Positions 7,081 through 11,941 of a DNA stretch of 11,941 nt are shown here, piece by piece. The translations under genes were made by a program, and so were the position numbers. The DNA is taken from positions 1 to 11,941 of the forward strand of contig SSGN01000182.1 of the NCBI GenBank assembly GCA_008016945.1. Reading direction: 5' to 3'. Every line of letters begins with the position of its first letter. Position 1 is the stretch's first letter. The stretch is from Flavobacteriales bacterium. Its GTDB lineage: Bacteria > Bacteroidota > Bacteroidia > Flavobacteriales > PHOS-HE28. The notes under the pieces are model-generated. The model searched no databases. It had not been told where the DNA came from and saw nothing but the letters and a program-made list of their open reading frames with translations.

Positions 7081-9765
7081 ACTGAAAGCAACAAGACGCG
7101 GTCGAAAGCGCTGATCGAGGCACTGAAGCAACCGAACGGGGCACGCTTCTACCGTTGTGCGCTCCAGGTCAACCCCTTTGCGTACCACGGCCGGCATGCC
7201 AAACAAAGCCAGTTTCAGAACGAAGCGGACTACAACGCAGCGATGGTCGAGGCGTGCCGCGCGAACCACATTGAGGCAATCGCGGTCACGGACCACTACC
7301 GAATCAGCGATTCTCTGGGGTTGATCCAGGCGGCGCGGGCAGCCGGTATCTTCGTGTTCGGAGGGTTTGAGGCAGCGTCGGACGACGGCGTCCACTTCCT
7401 CTGCCTCTACGACCCCGACAAGGACAGCAGCTTGGAGCGGATGATCGGTCAGCTTGGGGTTCGCGACCACAAGGTCCTCTCGCCAAACGGCGACAAGAAC
7501 TGCATCAAGCTGATGGAGTGCGTCCGTGAGCAGGGCGGCATCTGCATCGCTGCCCATGTCGCCGCCGACAACGGGCTTCTGGCGACGCTTGAGGGGCAGC
7601 CCCGCGTGAATGCGTGGAAGTCGCCAGACCTGCATGCCTGCGCACTGCCAGGGCCTGCCAGCGATGCGCCGCAGAACGTACGGGCCATCCTTGAGAACAA
7701 GGACGCTGCGCACAAGCGGGACCGGCCGGTCGCCACCATCAACGCCTCCGATGTAAACAGTCCGGAGGATCTCGTCGATCCCCGATCGAGCTGCTACATA
7801 AAGATGTCGGCGCTGTCCGTCGAGGGGCTACGTCAGGCCTTTCTCGATCCTGGCTCGCGTATTCGTCTGAGCAGCGATCCCCGGCCGGAGCCACACGCCG
7901 AGTTCATTGCGATGGCGTGGGAGGGTGGCTTTCTTGATGGAACCCGCCTGCACTTCAACGGCAACCTCAATGTGCTGGTGGGCGGCCGAGGCACCGGAAA
8001 GTCCACCGTTATAGAGAGCCTGCGCTACGCGCTGGCGATTGATCCAATTGGCGAAGAAGCGACGAAAGCCCATCAGGGAGTGCTGAAGTACGTCCTGAAG
8101 AGCGGCACGAAGGTGTCTCTGCTCGTGCGCTCGCATCATCCCGCGAAACATGACTACACAATTGAACGAACGATTCCAAACCCGCCAGTCGTCAAGGACG
8201 AGTTCGGCGATGTTCTGAACCTGTCGCCGCGAGACGTGGTTCCAGGCGTCGAAGTGTTCGGCCAGCATGAAATCTCCGAGCTCACGAAGAGTCGCGAGAA
8301 GCTGACGCTGCTACTAGAGCGTTTCGTTGAACGCGATCCAAACGCAGGCGCGCAGAAGGCGAGGCTGCGTTTGGAACTGGAACGCTCGCGGGGCAGGATC
8401 ACGGACGTACAGCGCGAAATGAAATTGATCGAAGAGCGTCTTGGCTTGCTCCCGAGCCTCGAAGAGACGCAGAAGCGGTTTCAGGAGGCCGGCCTGGAGG
8501 AGCGTCTCAAAGAGAAGAGCCTGCTTGTGCGCGAGGAGCGCGTTCTGGCGACCATTAGGGAACGGCTTGCACCCATTGCGGCCCTGCGACAGGAGTTGGC
8601 GGACCTGGTGCCGATCGATACTGCCTTCCTGTCTACCAAGGCACTCGATGGCCTGCCAAATGGCGCCATTCTGGCGGAGGGAGTGGGCATCCTCGACAGG
8701 CTCGCCGCGCAAGTTCGCGGCTGCTCCGAGCAAATGGAGAAGGCCCTTGGCGCGGCTGATGGGGAGGTGTCTGCGCTGCGTGGCAAATGGGACGAGAAGA
8801 AGCAGGCGGTGGAGGCGACCTATCAGGCGCTCCTGCGGGAACTTCAGAAGTCGAAGATCGACGGCGAGGAGTTCATTCGCCTGCGCAGGCAAATCGAGGA
8901 GCTGAGACCCCTTCGGGAGAAGAAGGAGAACCTTACCCGCGACCTTGCCGCTCATCAGGGAAGCCGGCGCAATTTGCTGGATGAGTGGTTCAACCTTCAG
9001 TCTGCGGAATACCGTGCGCTTGAGAAAGCCGCCAAGCGCGTAACCAGAAAGCTGACGGGCAGGGTACGGGCCATGGTAACGATGGGCGGCAACCGCGAGC
9101 CCCTCGAAAAGTTGCTACGAGAATCGGTCGGCGGGAACTTGGCCGCGCTGCTGGAGAGGCTCAAGAGCCGAGACAGTTTGTCGTTGCTTGACTTCGCGCA
9201 GCGCTGCCGCGAGGGGAAGGACGCGCTAATCAGCGCCTACAACTTTCCGCCGGCTGCAGCCGAACGCCTAGCTCAAGCCGCTCCCGACGTGTTCATGAAG
9301 CTGGAAGAGTTGGAGTTGCCGGCAACGACGAGCGTGGAGCTCAACACGTCGTCGGAAGGCGAGCCGGAAACGTGGCAGACGATCGAAGCACTTTCGACGG
9401 GCCAGAAGGCGACAGCAGTGTTGCTTCTGCTGTTGCTTGAGTCTGAGGCGCCGCTCGTCGTCGACCAACCTGAAGACGATCTCGCCAACCGCTTCATCAC
9501 TGACGGAGTGGTGCCGACGATGAAGGACGAGAAGCGCAAGCGGCAGTTCGTTTTCTCTACGCACAATGCAAACATCCCGGTCCTCGGTGATGCTGAGTTG
9601 ATCATTGGGCTCTCGACGGGCATACAGAACGAGACCGTGCAAGGACGCGTCAGCGAACGGCACATGGGATCAATCGACATGCAGCCGGTGCGCGAGATGG
9701 TCGAAGAGATTCTTGAAGGCGGCAAGACTGCGTTTGAGATGCGCCGCCAGAAATATGGGTTTTAG
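7078..9765 (+). CDS. PHP-domain SMC-like ATPase (TrlF/Ppl-like)
   Basis: An 895-residue protein joining an N-terminal PHP (polymerase/histidinol phosphatase) domain, about 20-260, to an SMC/ABC-type ATPase. PHP marks are TDH (71-73), GFE (E98), GVHF (H106), IAAH (H160) and SD (224-225). The first HxH appears as QVN (30-32) and the last SDxH as SDVN. The ATPase has Walker A GGRGTGKS (302-309). Heptad-rich, charged coiled-coil stretches follow at about 420-510 and 545-660. Then come a signature ALSTGQK (771-777), Walker B LVVDQPEDD (793-801) and an H-loop STHNA (827-831). The two ATPase halves are thus split by the coiled coil, as in SMC and Rad50. PHP-SMC proteins (Ppl) have been reported as single-gene phage defence. 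Here one sits 47 bp after mod and 2 bp before an AlbA_2 gene. Substrate and mechanism are unknown; nuclease or phosphoesterase action on DNA ends, DNA or RNA is a guess. Confidence 0.88.
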   Translation: MTESNKTRSKALIEALKQPNGARFYRCALQVNPFAYHGRHAKQSQFQNEADYNAAMVEACRANHIEAIAVTDHYRISDSLGLIQAARAAGIFVFGGFEAASDDGVHFLCLYDPDKDSSLERMIGQLGVRDHKVLSPNGDKNCIKLMECVREQGGICIAAHVAADNGLLATLEGQPRVNAWKSPDLHACALPGPASDAPQNVRAILENKDAAHKRDRPVATINASDVNSPEDLVDPRSSCYIKMSALSVEGLRQAFLDPGSRIRLSSDPRPEPHAEFIAMAWEGGFLDGTRLHFNGNLNVLVGGRGTGKSTVIESLRYALAIDPIGEEATKAHQGVLKYVLKSGTKVSLLVRSHHPAKHDYTIERTIPNPPVVKDEFGDVLNLSPRDVVPGVEVFGQHEISELTKSREKLTLLLERFVERDPNAGAQKARLRLELERSRGRITDVQREMKLIEERLGLLPSLEETQKRFQEAGLEERLKEKSLLVREERVLATIRERLAPIAALRQELADLVPIDTAFLSTKALDGLPNGAILAEGVGILDRLAAQVRGCSEQMEKALGAADGEVSALRGKWDEKKQAVEATYQALLRELQKSKIDGEEFIRLRRQIEELRPLREKKENLTRDLAAHQGSRRNLLDEWFNLQSAEYRALEKAAKRVTRKLTGRVRAMVTMGGNREPLEKLLRESVGGNLAALLERLKSRDSLSLLDFAQRCREGKDALISAYNFPPAAAERLAQAAPDVFMKLEELELPATTSVELNTSSEGEPETWQTIEALSTGQKATAVLLLLLLESEAPLVVDQPEDDLANRFITDGVVPTMKDEKRKRQFVFSTHNANIPVLGDAELIIGLSTGIQNETVQGRVSERHMGSIDMQPVREMVEEILEGGKTAFEMRRQKYGF

Positions 9766-9767
9766 AG

Positions 9768-10979
9768 ATGAGCATGACCCGCACTGAACTCCTTGAGATG
9801 ATCCACAACGGAGAAAACTCCGGCGTGGAATTCAAGCGAGACGTGATCCAGAACCATGATCTCGCCAAGGAGCTGGTGGCCTTTGCGAACTTCCAGGGTG
9901 GAGTGGTTCTGCTGGGCGTCGAGGACGACGGCAGCGTCAGTGGAATCACTCGGGACAACCCCGAAGAATGGGTGATGACGGCCTGCCGCGACAAAGTTCG
10001 GCCAGGGCTGATCCCCTTTTATGAGGTCGTCAAGGACGTTGAGCCCGGAAGGGATGTTGCTGTTGTTCGGGTATCTCGCGGCTTCGATGTCCAGACGCTA
10101 TGGCACAACAACAAGAACGCGTACTACATCCGAGTGGGCACGCAGAGTCGCGAGCCTTCGCCAGAAGAGCTGAGTCGCCTGTTCCAGCAACGCGGTACGT
10201 TCCGTGCCGAGCTGCGCCCGGTGTCGGGTGCTGTGTTCGCGGACCTTGACCTCCGCCGACTAAAGAACTACTTCGTTCGGGTTCGGCAGCAAGACGTACC
10301 AGCCGACGACGATGAAGCTGGCTGGGCGACGCTGCTGTTCAATACGGAGATCATGGTCGAGGATGGCATAACCGTGTCGGGAATGCTTCTCTTCGGGCGC
10401 ACGCCCAATCGATTCCTTCCCCAAGCAGGCATTGACGCTGCCGCGTTTCCAGGCAACAGCAAAGATTACGGTGCGCGAGAGCGAAGCGCGTTGCGTGGCG
10501 CCCTCACGCCGTTGCTGAGTGATGCTGACGAGATCGTAGAAGCGGGGCTCGTGGAACAAGCGCTCGCTTTCGTGCAGCGCAACACCGCCGTCGCTGGCCA
10601 TCTCGAAGAGGGCGGCGCGCGTCGGGAAGAGGTCTCGGCCTTTCCAAGAGAGGCCGTGCGCGAGGCCGTCGTCAACGCGCTCGTCCATCGCGACTACCTG
10701 CTGTCAAGCACCGACATCGAACTCACGATTTATGACGACCGGATGGAGATTGTCTCGCCCGGTCGTCTGCCAAACGGCATTACGCCGGCACGAATGCTTA
10801 GCGGCTGTCGAGCGGCGCGCAATCAACTGATCAAGGACGTCATGCGTGACTATCGTTACCTCGAAAACTCCGGTATGGGCGTTCCAAGAAAGATCGTGAA
10901 ATGCATGCGTGAGCACAACGGTACGGAGCCGGTCCTCATCGAGGATGGCGAGCGCTTCATCTTGAGGTTGCTGCGGTAG
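9768..10979 (+). CDS. Schlafen-type AlbA_2 domain protein with HATPase_c_4-like C-terminus
   Basis: A 403-residue protein of the COG2865 type. Residues 15-135 form the AlbA_2 (Schlafen core) nucleic-acid-binding domain: GENSGVEFKRD (15-25), then ELVAFANFQGGVVLLGVEDDG (35-55, key residues F39, N41, G44, G45, G50). The C-terminal part resembles the GHKL-like HATPase_c_4 module: REAVVNALVHRDY (298-310), IYDDRMEIVSPGRLP (321-335), RN at 351-352 and SGMGVPR (368-374). No extra winged-helix tail is present after this, so it is shorter than many relatives. It starts 2 bp after the PHP-ATPase stop. ATGs at 9768 and 9774 are both possible because the ribosome site is poor (AGAG). The pairing implies co-translation and a shared job. 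Some relatives are annotated as transcriptional regulators, others as defence or RNA-processing factors; I cannot choose between them here. Confidence 0.85.
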   Translation: MSMTRTELLEMIHNGENSGVEFKRDVIQNHDLAKELVAFANFQGGVVLLGVEDDGSVSGITRDNPEEWVMTACRDKVRPGLIPFYEVVKDVEPGRDVAVVRVSRGFDVQTLWHNNKNAYYIRVGTQSREPSPEELSRLFQQRGTFRAELRPVSGAVFADLDLRRLKNYFVRVRQQDVPADDDEAGWATLLFNTEIMVEDGITVSGMLLFGRTPNRFLPQAGIDAAAFPGNSKDYGARERSALRGALTPLLSDADEIVEAGLVEQALAFVQRNTAVAGHLEEGGARREEVSAFPREAVREAVVNALVHRDYLLSSTDIELTIYDDRMEIVSPGRLPNGITPARMLSGCRAARNQLIKDVMRDYRYLENSGMGVPRKIVKCMREHNGTEPVLIEDGERFILRLLR

Positions 10980-11177
10980 TCGAAGTGGTACAGCGATCAG
11001 CGAGAACTGGCCTTGTGCGTGGAAGTGCGCGGCGGCCGCTATCAAAGGGCTGGCCACGCTGCATTGCTGTCGGTGATGGCGGCAGGTCGAGTGACGGCAA
11101 CGGGTCCAGAGTGAGGCGTGCCAGGCCGCTCCGCGGCCACGCAGGCTTGTGCACCGATGGCGTCGGGCTGGTAACAG
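10980..11177. other. Convergent intergenic region at the right edge of the island
   Basis: About 200 bases between the 3' ends of two facing genes. No gene is visible on either strand and there is no clear rho-independent terminator with a T tract for either transcript. It holds one GC-rich hairpin, described separately, and probably the right junction between island and ICE backbone. Confidence 0.5.
11116..11142. terminator. GC-rich hairpin between convergent genes (possible terminator)
   Basis: GCGTG (11116-11120) pairs with CACGC (11138-11142), and GCCGC (11125-11129) with GCGGC (11133-11137). There is a TCC loop and a four-base bulge (CCAG) on one side. An alternative inner stem, GGCCGC/GCGGCC, also forms. 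No T run follows on either strand, so a classic intrinsic terminator is doubtful. Its position 36 bases beyond the DUF4400 stop and 137 bases beyond the AlbA_2 stop fits a bidirectional block or RNA-end stabiliser. Confidence 0.3.
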
Positions 11178-11804
11178 TCACATTCCCCTTCGATGGAAAC
11201 TCCCCAATGCCCTGCTGAGCAGCAGGCTGACCACGAGCGGCACGCAGGGCATCGTCAGCGGGTGCAGGGTGAACGGCACGACGAAGCCGACCACCGTCGC
11301 GCAGACCAATACGATCGCGCCACAGGTGTAGAGCGCGAACAACTCGGGGTCGTGCTGCCGGAACTCCTTGGCCTTGATCTGCCGAACGATGTATCCATCC
11401 AACAGCACGGCGGCGGTGAACGCCAGCAACCACGGCAGCCACTCGATCAGTGTGGCGAAGCGGAAGCTGGCCAGCAGCAGCAGGGCGTCGATCGACCTGA
11501 AATAGGCGTTGTTGAACAGGCGCTGGTTGACCGTGGCCATCTCGCGCGCGACGGCGCCGTCCACCGCGTTGGCCGGTGGGGCGTCGGCGGATGACGGAAT
11601 GGGTGCGGCCTGTCGTGCCGAGTCCTGCACGCTCAGCGCCCGCGACAAGATGCGCAGCGCCGGGGCGTCGCCCCAGTACGCGGCGGTCGCCTCATGCTCT
11701 GTACGCAACTGCGCCAGGAAGCGCTCGGGCGGATGCGCCGATGGCAGGTAGAGAACCAGCACCAGCAGGCAGACCAACGAGATCACCGCGACGGCGCGGA
11801 TCAT
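11178..11804 (-). CDS. DUF4400/TIGR03747-type ICE membrane protein
   Basis: A 208-residue inner-membrane protein encoded beside the TraD coupling protein in PFGI-1/SPI-7-like conjugative elements. Membrane segments lie at about 4-21 (AVAVISLVCLLVLVLYL), 106-139 (one or two passes, with SFRFATLIEWLPWLLAF), 157-179 and 183-199. Between the first two is a roughly 85-residue loop with SRALSVQDSARQ and a Pro/Ala/Ser-rich linker (66-82), probably periplasmic. NQRLFNNAYFRSIDALLLLASFRF (93-116, key residues F97, Y101, R103) is the segment I associate with the family. The ATG overlaps the TraD stop (ATGA, 11801-11804), and AGAGG stands seven bases upstream. It probably helps anchor or position TraD at the secretion channel. 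The gene is complete; in related elements further conjugation genes follow, but here the defence island follows instead. Confidence 0.82.
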   Translation of the reverse strand: MIRAVAVISLVCLLVLVLYLPSAHPPERFLAQLRTEHEATAAYWGDAPALRILSRALSVQDSARQAAPIPSSADAPPANAVDGAVAREMATVNQRLFNNAYFRSIDALLLLASFRFATLIEWLPWLLAFTAAVLLDGYIVRQIKAKEFRQHDPELFALYTCGAIVLVCATVVGFVVPFTLHPLTMPCVPLVVSLLLSRALGSFHRRGM

Positions 11805-11941
11805 CGGATTGCCTCTGCGGTGGCTGCTGGAGCGTCCGACGAACTCGGCGGATCCGGATCGAGGATCGGGAACCGCCCCTTGATGATGCGGCCGCCGGAG
11901 ACCGAGGCGAAGTACTGCAGGTTCGGCAGCTTGCCCAGCAC
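11801..11941 (-). CDS. traD: TraD-like type IV coupling protein, C-terminal 46 residues
   Basis: Only the last 46 codons and stop lie in the window, entering from the right edge. They read LPNLQYFASVSGGRIIKGR, then FPIL and an acidic, Pro/Ser/Ala-rich tail (DPDPPSSSDAPAA). The motif matches the C-terminus I know from TraD coupling ATPases of PFGI-1/SXT-type integrative elements. These proteins recruit the relaxase-DNA complex to the type IV secretion channel. The ATPase motifs are outside the window. The stop overlaps the next gene's start by four bases, showing co-translation with the DUF4400 protein. The identification rests on a short tail plus its neighbour, so it is good but not certain. 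Confidence 0.75.
   Translation of the reverse strand: MLGKLPNLQYFASVSGGRIIKGRFPILDPDPPSSSDAPAATAEAIR

Noticed and set aside
1240..11066. A 9-base direct repeat GCTGCATTG at 1240-1248 and 11058-11066, near both island edges.
   Set aside because: Nine bases in two GC-rich regions of several hundred bases can match by chance. The repeat is not at an evident junction, and no integrase or transposase supports a target-site duplication.

Overview
The window is GC-rich (low to mid 60s percent G+C over most of its length). It looks like a fragment of an integrative and conjugative element (ICE) of the PFGI-1/SPI-7/ICEclc type from a beta- or gamma-proteobacterium. Both ends are minus-strand conjugation genes. 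At the right edge is the C-terminus of a TraD-like coupling protein, whose stop overlaps the start of a DUF4400/TIGR03747-type membrane protein. At the left edge are an unrecognised 165-residue protein and the N-terminal part of a secreted lytic transglycosylase of the PilT/IagB/VirB1 kind. The species cannot be named from this sequence.

Between these ends sits a plus-strand island of about 9.5 kb (roughly 1.5 to 11.0 kb) that reads like one defence operon. It opens with a sigma70-like promoter overlapping a palindrome (about 1499-1531). A degenerate toxin remnant follows, and its old stop codon overlaps the GTG of a HigA-like XRE antitoxin (1653-1940). Next come a type III restriction subunit (Res, 1950-4670), a type III beta-class adenine methyltransferase with a long C-terminal extension (Mod, 4670-7030), a PHP-domain/SMC-like ATPase (TrlF/Ppl-like, 7078-9765) and a Schlafen-AlbA_2 plus HATPase-like protein (9768-10979). 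Spacing is tight: 9 bp, a TGATG overlap, 47 bp and 2 bp.

Likely division of labour, partly inferred: the XRE protein binds the palindrome and sets transcription. Mod methylates host sites, and Res with Mod translocates on and cleaves unmodified DNA. The PHP-SMC ATPase and AlbA_2 protein form a second, less understood module, possibly a backup or sensor layer. That combination, with unusual residues at the PHP metal site and an antitoxin that seems to have lost its toxin, is the most interesting part of the window.

The island runs against the flanking ICE genes: divergent from the 165-residue gene on the left and convergent with the DUF4400 gene on the right. The left flank has two G-rich plus-strand tracts with G-quadruplex potential, one upstream of each minus-strand ICE gene. 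I saw no integrase, transposase, tRNA, rRNA or CRISPR array.
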